From: GCA-2737595 sp037138535
GTDB taxonomy: Bacteria > Actinomycetota > Actinomycetes > Nanopelagicales > Nanopelagicaceae
NCBI GenBank assembly: GCA_037138535.1
Contig: JBAXIG010000010.1
Span: 1 to 35,194, forward strand
DNA: 35,194 nt
Reading direction: 5' to 3'
In this document: positions 8,562 to 16,346 of the stretch, in pieces
How the letters are laid out: each line of letters starts with the position of its first letter
Position numbering within the stretch: position 1 is the stretch's first letter
The notes under the pieces: generated by a model
The model's input: the letters and a program-made list of their open reading frames with translations, nothing else
Told to the model about the DNA's origin: nothing
Database searches by the model: none
Translations under genes and position numbers: made by a program

Positions 8562-10001
8562 TCAGAAGGCTAATTGGCTTTTGCGAAGTGCCATGAACTC
8601 ATCAAGCTCAGCGAGTACCTGCGAATCCATCTCCGGCAAGACGTACTCCTCGAGCTTCTTCTTCCAAATCTCAGCGGCTCTTGCTTGGGTATCGCGCGCT
8701 CCGAGGCGATTCCATCTCTCGTAGTTATCGCTATTTGAGAGGAATGGTCGATAGAAGCAATCACGGAAACGTTCCATAGTGTGCGCCGCACCTAGGAAGT
8801 GTCCACCAGCGCCCACTTCTTCATGCGCGTCAAAAGCCAAACTCCCCACGTCAAAGACGAGCGGAGTGAATTGCACCATGAGACTTTCTAGAATTTCCAT
8901 ATCGAGGATGAATTTCTCGTAGCACGAGACGAGACCGCCTTCGAGCCAACCGGCCGTATGCATGACCCAGTTGGTACCCGAGAGGAACGTGGGCATCATC
9001 GTCATCATTGTTTGATAGGCCGATTGCGCGTCAACTGTTTGCGCAGAGTTCAATCCCCCGCCGCCACGGAACGGTAAGTGGTATTTGCGAGCGATCTGAC
9101 CCGTGCAGAGTAGCCCTACGCCAGATTCAGGGGTGCCGAATTGTGGAGAACCTGATTGCATATCGATGTTTGAGAGAAAAGAACCAAAGACCACTGGTGC
9201 ACCCGGTCTGATCACTTGCACAAGCGCGATTCCAGTAAAAGCTTCAGCCATTTGTTGCGCAAGAGTTGAAGGAATGGTCACCGGACTCATCGCGCCCATA
9301 AGTAAGAACGGAGTCACCACTACAGGTTGGGCAGCAAGTGCATACTCGCGAAGCGAATCGAGCATGCGATCATCCCAACGCAATGGAGAATTACAGTTGA
9401 TGAGAGAGATAAGTGCGGGCATCTCTTCAATGGCTGCACGCCCGCCATGGAGAATTTCGGCAACTCGAATGCAATCTCGCGCATTTTCAGCACGCACCAC
9501 GTTGCCCATAAAGAACTTGTCCGTGAGTGTCGCAGCTGCATAAGCCATATCAAGGTGGCGAGTATCTAGATCGAGGTCGTTGGGCTCACACACCACACCA
9601 CCGACGCTGTCGAGTGAACCGTAAACTTGTGAAAGTTTGGCAAAGTTTTGGAAATCATTGAAAGTAGCGTCGCGCCTCACATCACCTTCTCGCACAAAGG
9701 GCGGGCCGTAGACGGCTCCGAAAACCATGGAGTCGCCACCAATGTGCACATTGTTCTTCGGGTTACGAGCACGTAGACCAAATTCACTTGGAGCTTTCGC
9801 TAATTGGGCGAGCACCCAATCGGGGTCAAACTTCACGTTATCGCCAATGACCTCTTGCCCGGCCTCACGGAAGAGATCCAGTGCCCACGGGCTCATGAAC
9901 TCGATGCCTATCTCTGAAACGATCCTTCGCCAACCGGCATCTAGGGTAGCCATCGACTCTTCACTGAGAATGTCGTAGCGGGGCATCTTATTTTCAAACA
10001 T
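8562..10001 (-). CDS. mtgB: MttB-family methyltransferase, non-pyrrolysine (likely glycine betaine:corrinoid)
   Basis: Transfers a methyl group from a quaternary amine to the Co(I) corrinoid of a partner protein. The 479-residue sequence is COG5598-like, with PRYDILSEESMATLDAGWR near the N-terminus, VFGAVYGPPFVREGD, then FGSFLSNIDMQSGSP, FRGGGGLNSAQTVDAQSAYQ and TAGWLEGGLVSCYEKF. The frame has no internal stop, so it is not a TAG-containing trimethylamine enzyme but belongs with the pyrrolysine-free members such as MtgB. The start is at one of two adjacent ATGs (10004 or 10001) right after GGAGGA; 10001 gives the better spacing, and an upstream extension would run through the control region. 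First gene of the leftward operon. Proline betaine or carnitine are alternatives to glycine betaine, but betA, betB and proXWV in the operon argue for the last. Confidence 0.88.
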   Translation of the reverse strand: MFENKMPRYDILSEESMATLDAGWRRIVSEIGIEFMSPWALDLFREAGQEVIGDNVKFDPDWVLAQLAKAPSEFGLRARNPKNNVHIGGDSMVFGAVYGPPFVREGDVRRDATFNDFQNFAKLSQVYGSLDSVGGVVCEPNDLDLDTRHLDMAYAAATLTDKFFMGNVVRAENARDCIRVAEILHGGRAAIEEMPALISLINCNSPLRWDDRMLDSLREYALAAQPVVVTPFLLMGAMSPVTIPSTLAQQMAEAFTGIALVQVIRPGAPVVFGSFLSNIDMQSGSPQFGTPESGVGLLCTGQIARKYHLPFRGGGGLNSAQTVDAQSAYQTMMTMMPTFLSGTNWVMHTAGWLEGGLVSCYEKFILDMEILESLMVQFTPLVFDVGSLAFDAHEEVGAGGHFLGAAHTMERFRDCFYRPFLSNSDNYERWNRLGARDTQARAAEIWKKKLEEYVLPEMDSQVLAELDEFMALRKSQLAF

Positions 10002-10011
10002 CATTCCTCCA

Positions 10012-10075
10012 TTGACCAGTGGCTGGCTGCGACTATACGCTAGACTCGTGGAACATTGGTTCCATATGGTGGAAC
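10012..10075. promoter_or_regulatory. Divergent promoter region with three IclR-type half-sites
   Basis: Between mttB and iclR lie three alternating 6-base elements: TGGAAC (10049-10054), GTTCCA (10059-10064) and TGGAAC (10070-10075). They form two overlapping perfect inverted repeats with spacers of 4 and 5 bases, resembling IclR-family operators. Rightward promoter guess: TTGACC at 10012 and TATACG at 10034. Leftward guess: TATAGT (minus strand, 10032-10037) with a poor -35, placing transcription about 25 bases before mttB. The operators sit just downstream of the rightward promoter and upstream of the leftward one, fitting autorepression plus activation or repression of mttB. Confidence 0.65.
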
Positions 10076-10134
10076 TTCCCGCAGGGCAGGGCTCCACCGC
10101 CACGTTCCAGCGGATGAATCGCACGGGAGGTCCG

Positions 10135-10941
10135 ATGGCGAGCTCAAGTACCAAGTCGGCTACCTCATTTACCGCAGCGACAAATAATGCTTCACCGACC
10201 GGCGCTCAAGCGATCGATCGCGCTGGTGCGCTCTTGGTTTCGATCCTCAATAGCGGCACTGCGAGCGGTCGACCACCTCATGTCGCAACGCTGGCAAGAA
10301 CGCACGACCTCCCGAAGAGCACCACCTCGCGATTGCTTTCCGCTCTTGAACGCCAAGGGTTGATTCAACGAGACCGGGAGGGCGCCTTCCACCCGGGGCC
10401 GGTGATCACCCGATACGCACGCAGTGGGCAAGGAGAATCTGCGCTAGCTACCGAATTGCGCCCTATCCTCCAACATCTCGCACTTGAGAGTGGTGAAACG
10501 GTCAATCTTGCGATCGCTGGAGCCCAGTACGTAGATCTGATCGATCAAATCGACGGTCGCTATCTGCTGGGCGCACGCAATTGGGTAGGCACGCCGGTGC
10601 CGTATCACGCCTCTGCCCTGGGAAAGATTTTCATGGCTTTCGGCGTCACTGAAATTCCAGTCGGTCGCCTTGAAAAGCGCACGCCACTCACCATCACCTC
10701 ACAAGAATCTTTGAGCGCAGAACTTGCCCAGGTAAGAACGCGAGGCTTTGCCACCATCGTTGATGAATTAGAGGAAGGCCTCACTGCTATCGCGCTGCCA
10801 CTCTTTGATGGCACCCATCGAGTAATAGCCGCTATCTCGGTATCTGGTCCGACCTCAAGGTTGAGTGGCAGTACGGTTAATGAAATCGTGAAAATGATGA
10901 TCAAGGCAATCGGACAACCAGGAGAGGCAGGCGCGGCATGA
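10135..10941 (+). CDS. IclR-family transcriptional regulator
   Basis: DNA-binding regulator, probably sensing a pathway ligand such as betaine, choline or dimethylglycine. The start at 10135 is taken because GGGAGG precedes it by 5 bases and it gives a normal 268-residue IclR protein; a longer frame would cover the operators. After a low-complexity Ser/Thr/Ala stretch, the winged helix-turn-helix lies near residues 25-90, including HVATLARTHDLPKSTTSRLLSALERQGL in two helices, and the C-terminal effector domain includes RNWVGTPVPYHASALGKIFMAF and the later LTAIALPLFDG. It heads the rightward operon; its stop overlaps the corrinoid gene ATG (ATGA), so regulator and corrinoid protein are co-translated. 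Confidence 0.92.
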   Translation: MASSSTKSATSFTAATNNASPTGAQAIDRAGALLVSILNSGTASGRPPHVATLARTHDLPKSTTSRLLSALERQGLIQRDREGAFHPGPVITRYARSGQGESALATELRPILQHLALESGETVNLAIAGAQYVDLIDQIDGRYLLGARNWVGTPVPYHASALGKIFMAFGVTEIPVGRLEKRTPLTITSQESLSAELAQVRTRGFATIVDELEEGLTAIALPLFDGTHRVIAAISVSGPTSRLSGSTVNEIVKMMIKAIGQPGEAGAA

Positions 10942-11603
10942 GCGCAGAAGAAATCATCAAGGGGCTCTACGACGAGACCCTGGTCGGAAATGCGCCTTCC
11001 GTACTCGAGTTGACGAAACGTGGTCTCGCCGAAGGCATGGGCCCTGAAACTATTCTCTACGAAGCGCTCATCCCTGCTCTCGAAGAGGTAGGCGCGCGCT
11101 TTGAACGCGGCGATTTCTTCGTGCCTGAAATGTTGATCGCCGGCAAGGCAATGTCGGGGGCACTCGACATCCTCCGTCCCTTGCTCGCAGAAACAGGCGC
11201 CGAAACCATCGGCACTTTTGTGATGGGAACGGTAAAAGGCGATGTCCACGACATCGGCAAGAACCTGGTAAATATCATGCTTGAGGGCGCCGGTTTCGAA
11301 GTGATCGATCTTGGAGTACAGACGTCACCAGAGAAATTCATCGCAGCGGTCGAAGAACATAAGCCAGATATCGTGGGCTTTTCAGCATTTCTCACTACTA
11401 CGATGCCGATGTTCAAAGTTAATATGCACGAACTCACTAAGGCTGGACTGCGCGACAAGGTAATCGTGATGGTCGGCGGCGCACCGGTTACTCAGGAATA
11501 CGCGGATGCGGTCGGTGCAGATGGATTCGCCGCCGATGCTTCAACAGCGGTTCGTAAAGCCAAGGAGTTAATCGCCCAGAAACGCGCCGCGCAAAATGCC
11601 TAA
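10938..11603 (+). CDS. mtgC: Cobalamin-binding methyl-carrier (corrinoid) protein
   Basis: Small carrier whose corrinoid cofactor accepts the methyl group from the MttB-type enzyme and passes it to tetrahydrofolate. The 221-residue protein has the two usual parts: a helical cap (about 1-88, with ALEEVGARFERGDFFVPEML) and a Rossmann B12-binding domain with the lower-ligand motif GDVHDIG (His104), SAFLTTTM around 150 and GGAPVTQ around 180. These match MtgC/MttC/MtmC proteins. It starts inside the iclR stop and ends 8 bp inside the MetV-like gene. It is in the opposite operon from mttB, so both halves share the control region. Confidence 0.94.
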   Translation: MSAEEIIKGLYDETLVGNAPSVLELTKRGLAEGMGPETILYEALIPALEEVGARFERGDFFVPEMLIAGKAMSGALDILRPLLAETGAETIGTFVMGTVKGDVHDIGKNLVNIMLEGAGFEVIDLGVQTSPEKFIAAVEEHKPDIVGFSAFLTTTMPMFKVNMHELTKAGLRDKVIVMVGGAPVTQEYADAVGADGFAADASTAVRKAKELIAQKRAAQNA

Positions 11604-12000
11604 GTTACTTCCTATCATTGAGTTTCTCGAACATGGAATCAAGAAACCAATTTGGGATTGCAAAATGTGCGGGCAATGCGTGCTGCACTCCACGGGCATG
11701 ACATGTCCAATGACATGTCCAAAAACATTACGCAATGGTCCGTGTGGTGGAGTTCGAGAGGATGGTCATTGCGAAGTGAAACCTGAGATGCCTTGCATTT
11801 GGGTGAAAGCATACGAACGAAAAGAATCCCTCCCCCTTCCACAATCCTGGCGCGACCATTACAACGATCTGCGTCCGCCGGTTGATAATCAACTTAAAGG
11901 CACTTCTTCTTGGCTCAACCTCATTACGAAGCGCGACCAACAGACCCCAGCAGGGTGGAGCGCAGAAAACTCTACCCGCGAAAGTCAGCGAGCCAAATAG
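11596..12000 (+). CDS. metV: MetV-like cysteine-rich partner of methylenetetrahydrofolate reductase
   Basis: Small 134-residue protein matching the 'MTHFR C-terminal' cysteine-rich family (as in MetV of acetogens). It has eight cysteines in the first 70 residues: CKMCGQC (22, 25, 28), Cys37 and Cys41 in TCPMTCPK, Cys50 in LRNGPCGG, Cys59 and Cys67. In acetogens this protein partners MetF and is thought to bind a metal centre that helps electron transfer. The C-terminal 60 residues are polar and not recognised. It overlaps the corrinoid gene by 8 bp and the MetF-like gene by 1 bp, so the three are tightly coupled. The role here, helping MetF oxidise methyl-THF, is inferred from the neighbours. 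Confidence 0.85.
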   Translation: MPKLLPIIEFLEHGIKKPIWDCKMCGQCVLHSTGMTCPMTCPKTLRNGPCGGVREDGHCEVKPEMPCIWVKAYERKESLPLPQSWRDHYNDLRPPVDNQLKGTSSWLNLITKRDQQTPAGWSAENSTRESQRAK

Positions 12001-12917
12001 TGAGCGGCTTCCCTTCACACCTGGCCGAGCGCTTGGCAACAAGCGAGCGCGTTTTTACGGTGGAGTTTCCGAGCATCGATGGAGGAAATCTCTCGGCTGT
12101 AAAGAGTCGAGTAGATCATCTACTCCCCTGGTTTGATGCAGCTAACGCCACCGACAGTCCCGCGGCACATGCACATGCTTCAAATGTGGCGATTGCAATT
12201 GCTCTCCAACATTTTGGTCTCGAACCTATTTTGCAAGTCGTCTGCCGCGACAAGAATCGCATCGCCATCCAGTCAGACATCATGGGCGCCGCCCTTCACG
12301 GCGTGCGTAATATTGAATTGCTCACCGGAGACGATGTCACTGCTGGCGATGAACCTGAGGCGCGCCGAGTCTTCGACGTTGATAGCGCTCAAGCGATCAA
12401 GATTGCCGCGACTCTGAGGGGTGGCAGATACCTTTCCGGTCGAAAATTTTCAGATGCTCCCGACCTCTTCATCGGAGCTGTAGAAAATGCCGCAGCACCG
12501 CCTCTCGAATATCGAGCTGAGAGAATCACGAAGAAGGTCAATGCGGGAGCGAAATTCTTTCAACTGCAGATCTGCTTCCATGGCGATCGACTCGAAAATT
12601 TCGCTCAAGCCGTAAACGCCAGCCACCCCACCCTGCCCCTTCTCCCGACAATTGTGTTGGTGAAGGGGGCGAAACCACTCAAGTTCATGCACGAGAAAGT
12701 GGCTGGAATCGATATTCCTTCCGAAGTGATTGCCCAGGTGGAGCAAGCTAGCGACCCCAAAGAGGCCGCCTACCAATTGGCTCGCGCCCAAGCCGAGCAT
12801 GCTCTCTCCCTCCCAGGCGTGCGAGGCCTGCATTTCACTGACTTTTGCCATGACGATTCACTTGTACGCTTAATGCGAGATCTAGATGTGACCCCTCGAC
12901 CCACCGGAAGCCACTAG
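12000..12917 (+). CDS. metF: Methylenetetrahydrofolate reductase (MetF-like)
   Basis: Flavin TIM-barrel enzyme interconverting methyl-THF and methylene-THF. The GTG at 12000 is chosen: it overlaps the MetV-like stop in TAGTG and puts the first strand, FTVEFPSIDGG with the catalytic Glu, about 18 residues in. A longer frame from a TTG at 11910 lies inside metV. Other segments seen are LQVVCRDKNRIAIQSDIMGA (folate/FAD strand), NIELLTGDD and GAKFFQLQICF. About 305 residues, typical of bacterial MetF. It is divergent from the biosynthetic enzyme. With a methylcorrinoid:THF transferase downstream and folD in the sister operon, it most likely works oxidatively. The natural electron acceptor is unknown. 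Confidence 0.88.
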   Translation: MSGFPSHLAERLATSERVFTVEFPSIDGGNLSAVKSRVDHLLPWFDAANATDSPAAHAHASNVAIAIALQHFGLEPILQVVCRDKNRIAIQSDIMGAALHGVRNIELLTGDDVTAGDEPEARRVFDVDSAQAIKIAATLRGGRYLSGRKFSDAPDLFIGAVENAAAPPLEYRAERITKKVNAGAKFFQLQICFHGDRLENFAQAVNASHPTLPLLPTIVLVKGAKPLKFMHEKVAGIDIPSEVIAQVEQASDPKEAAYQLARAQAEHALSLPGVRGLHFTDFCHDDSLVRLMRDLDVTPRPTGSH

Positions 12918-12985
12918 ATTTCACAACAAAAGACCACATCTATAAGCAGGCCTCGAAAGCAGTACTCGACTAGCGAAGGAACTCC

Positions 12986-13849
12986 ATGCATACCGTTCTC
13001 TCCTCACCCAGCAAGAGCGTCACCCTGGGCCATGATCAACCTTTCGTGATCATTGGAGAGCGCATTAATCCCACCGGGCGGAAAATCTTCCAAGAGAAGC
13101 TTCGCGCAGGAGATCTCTCCACCATCAATATCGATGTGGAGGCACAAGTTGCCGGCGGTGCCGATGTGCTCGATGTGAATATGGGTGTTCCACTCACAGA
13201 CGAGCCCGCTCTCCTGGCTGCGGCAATCAAACTCGTGCAATCAATCACCGACTTGCCGATCTGCATTGACTCTTCAGTGCATGAAGCGCTCGAGGCAGGC
13301 TTAGCGGTCTACCAAGGCAAGGCGCTTGTGAATAGCGTGACCGGCGAAGATGATCGGATGGAGATCATTCTCCCGCTCGTGAAGAAATATGGTGCCGCCA
13401 TCATTGCGCTTCCCAACGATGAGACTGGAATACCTGCAACCGCCAAAGAGCGTCTCGACATCACTGAAAAAATCGTGCGCACTATCGAGTCCTACAAGAT
13501 TCCTCTGGAAGATCTTGTCATCGATCCACTCGCCATGACGGTCGGTGCAGACCCCGAAGCCGTGAAGATCACTTTGGAAACCATCCACCTCATCAAAGAA
13601 AAGTTCGGTCTCAATATGACGCTAGGCGCATCAAACGTCTCTTTTGGTCTGCCCAGCCGGCACGCCTTGAACGCTGCCTTCATACCCATCGCAATGTCGC
13701 ATGGACTCACGAGCGCGGTGATGGATTCTCGGACTCCAGAAATTGTAAGTGCGGTACGTGCGGCAGATCTTCTTCTGGGGACCGATGCTTGGGGAAGCAA
13801 TTGGATCGGTCGCTTCCGGGCACAACAAGCCGCACTACCAAAAGCTTAA
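12986..13849 (+). CDS. mtgA: Methylcorrinoid:tetrahydrofolate methyltransferase (MtgA/AcsE/MtrH-type)
   Basis: Pterin-binding TIM barrel that moves the methyl group from methyl-corrinoid to tetrahydrofolate. The 287-residue protein carries the family motifs VIIGERINPTGRK (22-33), ADVLDVNMGVP (59-69), ICIDSSVHEAL (92-102) and TLGASNVSFGLPSRHALN with Asn217, the position known in AcsE to contact the pterin N5. It has no B12 domain of its own, unlike MetH. ATG 12986 has GAAGGA upstream. A 68-base gap separates it from metF, in which no hairpin, promoter or small gene stands out. In the operon it completes MttB plus corrinoid protein. Confidence 0.92.
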   Translation: MHTVLSSPSKSVTLGHDQPFVIIGERINPTGRKIFQEKLRAGDLSTINIDVEAQVAGGADVLDVNMGVPLTDEPALLAAAIKLVQSITDLPICIDSSVHEALEAGLAVYQGKALVNSVTGEDDRMEIILPLVKKYGAAIIALPNDETGIPATAKERLDITEKIVRTIESYKIPLEDLVIDPLAMTVGADPEAVKITLETIHLIKEKFGLNMTLGASNVSFGLPSRHALNAAFIPIAMSHGLTSAVMDSRTPEIVSAVRAADLLLGTDAWGSNWIGRFRAQQAALPKA

Positions 13850-13872
13850 CTTGATCGCGTTGAGAGGCAGAC

Positions 13873-15699
13873 ATGAGTAGCGACGGAAGGATCAAACTTA
13901 CCTTCCTCGAGTTAGGTAAAGCTGACGCCCCTCCTCGCCAAGTTTCCGTACCCAGCGGAGTCTCACTCTTTGAAGCAGCATCATGGAATGGCATCGCCAT
14001 TGACTCCACCTGCGGTGGCCACGGAACGTGCAAGAAGTGCAAAGTAAAGATCGAAAATCCAGCAATTCCTACTGGGCTCGATAGTCGAGCATTTAATGCC
14101 GAGGAGTTGCGCGAAGGATGGCGACTCGCCTGCGTCCAAAAAGCAGTGGTCGACACTGCCGTAGATGTTCCGCCTCTGACCACGAGACCCAAAGCAGCAA
14201 CCGTGGGAGTAGGACGGCAAGTTATCCTGCGACCAGCAGTCCAAAAACGTTATATCGAATTGGTTGAGCCCACCCTTCACGACCAACGCACCGATATCGA
14301 GCGAGTACGCGAAGAGATTTCAGATATTGAACCGCGGGCAGGGCTTGAAGTACTTAGATTGCTTCCCACAGTGCTGCGAAAGTCCAACTTCAAGGTAACT
14401 GCTGTCCTCATTGATGACGAAATTATTGATATCGAACCCGGCGACACCACAACTACTCGTTATGCAATCGCATACGACCTCGGCACCACCACCGTAGTCG
14501 CCACACTGTTAGACCTTTCCACCGGAACTCCAGTGGCGGTTGCTTCCATGCTTAACAAGCAACAACCATTTGGTGCCGACGTCATCAGTCGAATCAGCGC
14601 CACCATGATGGACCCAGAGGCACTTGGTCGTCTGCGCCTGCTTGCGCAAGAAACACTTGCAGAGCTCACGCGTGAAGTATGTGAGAGCATCGATCCACTG
14701 AACGTATATGAAGTCGCGCTCGCGGGAAATGCCACCATGACTCAATTGCTGCTCGGAATTGATCCTGAACCATTGGGTGTTGCGCCATTCATTATGGCAA
14801 GTGCCATTTTCCCAGATGTCGCCGCCAGCGAACTAGGAATCGATATTCATCCACGAGCAAAAGCTTTTCTCATGCCTTCACTCGGGGCTTATGTCGGTGG
14901 AGATATCATTTCTGGCGCGCTCGCTTCCGGAATGGATCGAGACAAGCGTCTTCGACTCTTTATCGATGTGGGTACCAATTGCGAGATTATTCTCGGCGAT
15001 GGCGAGCGGATTCTGGCAACTGCGGCGCCCGCTGGTCCCGCCTTCGAAGCCGCCTCAATAAAGTGTGGTGTACGAGCCGCCCCGGGTGCGATCGAAACGG
15101 TCAAAATTATTGATGGCGAAATAGTTCTTGGCACTATTGACGAGGAACCCGCCATGGGAATCTGTGGTTCTGGGTTAGTTGATGCATGCGCCGTACTCGT
15201 CGACGCCGGTCTGCTCGATCTCTCTGGAAGGTTTGTCACAAACGAGATTGCAATGCAGATTTCCCCCACCTTGGCGCCGCGCCTGATCGAACGCGAAGGC
15301 GAGCGCATCTTCACTCTCGAGGGCGATATTTTCCTCTCACAGCGCGATGTTCGGGAGTTGCAATTCGCAAAGGCTGCTATTGCAACTGGATGGGCCCTCC
15401 TACTCGAGGAGTTTGGCGTCGAAGAGAGCGACGTACAACAAGTACTACTCGCAGGATCATTCGGCTCCTACCTCTCACCTGCATCGGCAGTTCGTATTGG
15501 ATTAGTCCCGAAACTTCCTACGCTTCGCATCGTCTCAGCCGGCAACGTCGCCGGCGAAGGTGCCAAAATGGCGCTGCTCTCATTGCAAGAACGTAAGGGA
15601 GCACTCGCCCTGCTCGAAGAAATCGATTATGTCGAACTCTCCGATCGAAGCGATTTCAATGACAAGTTCGTGGATCGCCTCGCTTTCCCAGCGAAGTAA
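13873..15699 (+). CDS. ATP-dependent corrinoid reactivase with 2Fe-2S domain (RACE/RamA-type)
   Basis: Restores inactive Co(II) corrinoid to Co(I) using ATP and a reduced donor. The 608-residue protein starts with a plant-type ferredoxin domain: Cys47, Cys53 and Cys56 in CGGHGTCKKC, and Cys87 in RLACVQK. A linker leads to an ASKHA-fold ATPase (DUF4445-like), with YDLGTTTVVATLL near 201, LFIDVGTNCEIILGDG near 363, AMGICGSGLVDA near 430 and LLAGSFGSYL near 535. This architecture is that of reactivators of methylamine and aromatic O-demethylase corrinoid proteins. The start at 13873 has GAGAGG upstream. A corrinoid system working in oxygen needs such repair often, which fits its place here. Confidence 0.93.
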   Translation: MSSDGRIKLTFLELGKADAPPRQVSVPSGVSLFEAASWNGIAIDSTCGGHGTCKKCKVKIENPAIPTGLDSRAFNAEELREGWRLACVQKAVVDTAVDVPPLTTRPKAATVGVGRQVILRPAVQKRYIELVEPTLHDQRTDIERVREEISDIEPRAGLEVLRLLPTVLRKSNFKVTAVLIDDEIIDIEPGDTTTTRYAIAYDLGTTTVVATLLDLSTGTPVAVASMLNKQQPFGADVISRISATMMDPEALGRLRLLAQETLAELTREVCESIDPLNVYEVALAGNATMTQLLLGIDPEPLGVAPFIMASAIFPDVAASELGIDIHPRAKAFLMPSLGAYVGGDIISGALASGMDRDKRLRLFIDVGTNCEIILGDGERILATAAPAGPAFEAASIKCGVRAAPGAIETVKIIDGEIVLGTIDEEPAMGICGSGLVDACAVLVDAGLLDLSGRFVTNEIAMQISPTLAPRLIEREGERIFTLEGDIFLSQRDVRELQFAKAAIATGWALLLEEFGVEESDVQQVLLAGSFGSYLSPASAVRIGLVPKLPTLRIVSAGNVAGEGAKMALLSLQERKGALALLEEIDYVELSDRSDFNDKFVDRLAFPAK

Positions 15700-15714
15700 G
15701 CGAGCGACGCTCGC
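15700..15714. repeat. Short perfect palindrome between reactivase and DUF1638 genes
   Basis: GCGAGCGACGCTCGC is a 7-1-7 palindrome starting right after the TAA of the reactivase gene. In RNA it can form a short 5-bp stem ahead of the DUF1638 start. Whether it is functional is uncertain. Confidence 0.4.
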
Positions 15715-15726
15715 ATGGAGAGAAGC

Positions 15727-16320
15727 GTGAAGGAGTGGGCAGTGGTGGCCTGCGGAGCGCTCTCCACGGAAATATCAGAAATCAGTGAACGGCGCGGATG
15801 GTCACTCAAGATCTACCCGCTACCCCCACTTCTGCACAATCACCCAGAGAAGATTGCCGGCGCGGTACGCGAATTACTCCCCGATGTTATTTCTGCACAT
15901 CAGCGTGTGGCAATCGCCTACGCAGATTGTGGTACTTACGGTGCGCTTGACGGAGTCGTCGAGGAGTTCAATATTCCACGGCTCGCCGGCGCTCATTGCT
16001 ACGACGTCTTTGCATCTGCAGAACGCTTTTCCCAACTCATGGAAGAAGAACCGGGCACTTATTACCTCACCGATTATCTCGTGCGTTCGTTTCACCGATC
16101 AGTCATTGTAGAACTTGGCTTAGACCGCTACCCAGGACTGCGCCCGGATTACTTTGCTCACTACCGCCGCGTGCTCTGGCTCGCCCAACAACCGACTGAC
16201 GAACTACGTGCGCTTGCGATACAAGGAGCGGAGGCAATCGAGCTTCCACTGGAAATGGAAGTCGTCGGAACTATCGGCCTGGAACGTCAGTTAGCGCTAC
16301 TGCTGCGCGCCACCCAATAA
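15727..16320 (+). CDS. DUF1638 family protein associated with methyltransferase clusters
   Basis: Function unproven. The 197-residue product (from GTG 15727, preceded by GGAGAG; an ATG at 15715 would add four residues but lacks a ribosome site) shows the marks of the DUF1638 family: VVACGALSTEI at the start, LPPLLHNHPEKI, a Cys in IAYADCGTYGALD, and GAHCYDVFAS followed by GTYYLTDYLVRSF. Conserved Cys and His residues suggest metal or corrinoid contact. The family is often found next to MttB-type genes and corrinoid proteins, so a role in corrinoid handling, methyl transfer or reactivation is reasonable but inferred. Last gene of the rightward operon. Confidence 0.8.
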   Translation: MKEWAVVACGALSTEISEISERRGWSLKIYPLPPLLHNHPEKIAGAVRELLPDVISAHQRVAIAYADCGTYGALDGVVEEFNIPRLAGAHCYDVFASAERFSQLMEEEPGTYYLTDYLVRSFHRSVIVELGLDRYPGLRPDYFAHYRRVLWLAQQPTDELRALAIQGAEAIELPLEMEVVGTIGLERQLALLLRATQ

Positions 16321-16346
16321 CTGAATAACCCAGTAACCCAGGCGAC

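Noticed and set aside
10002..10134. Cobalamin riboswitch before the corrinoid operon
   Set aside because: The space is too short and no B12-box-like sequence is seen; the region is explained by promoters and operators.
8562..10154. Pyrrolysine (TAG read-through) in the MttB-type gene
   Set aside because: The frame runs the full family length without any internal stop, and no pyl genes are seen; it belongs to the pyrrolysine-free group.
11910..12000. Longer N-terminus for the MetF-like protein from a TTG at 11910
   Set aside because: It lies wholly within the coding part of the MetV-like gene; the GTG at 12000 overlapping its stop fits the tight coupling seen in the operon.
16321..16346. Bidirectional terminator between DUF1638 and protease genes
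   Set aside because: The 26-base gap shows no stable inverted repeat with a T-run.
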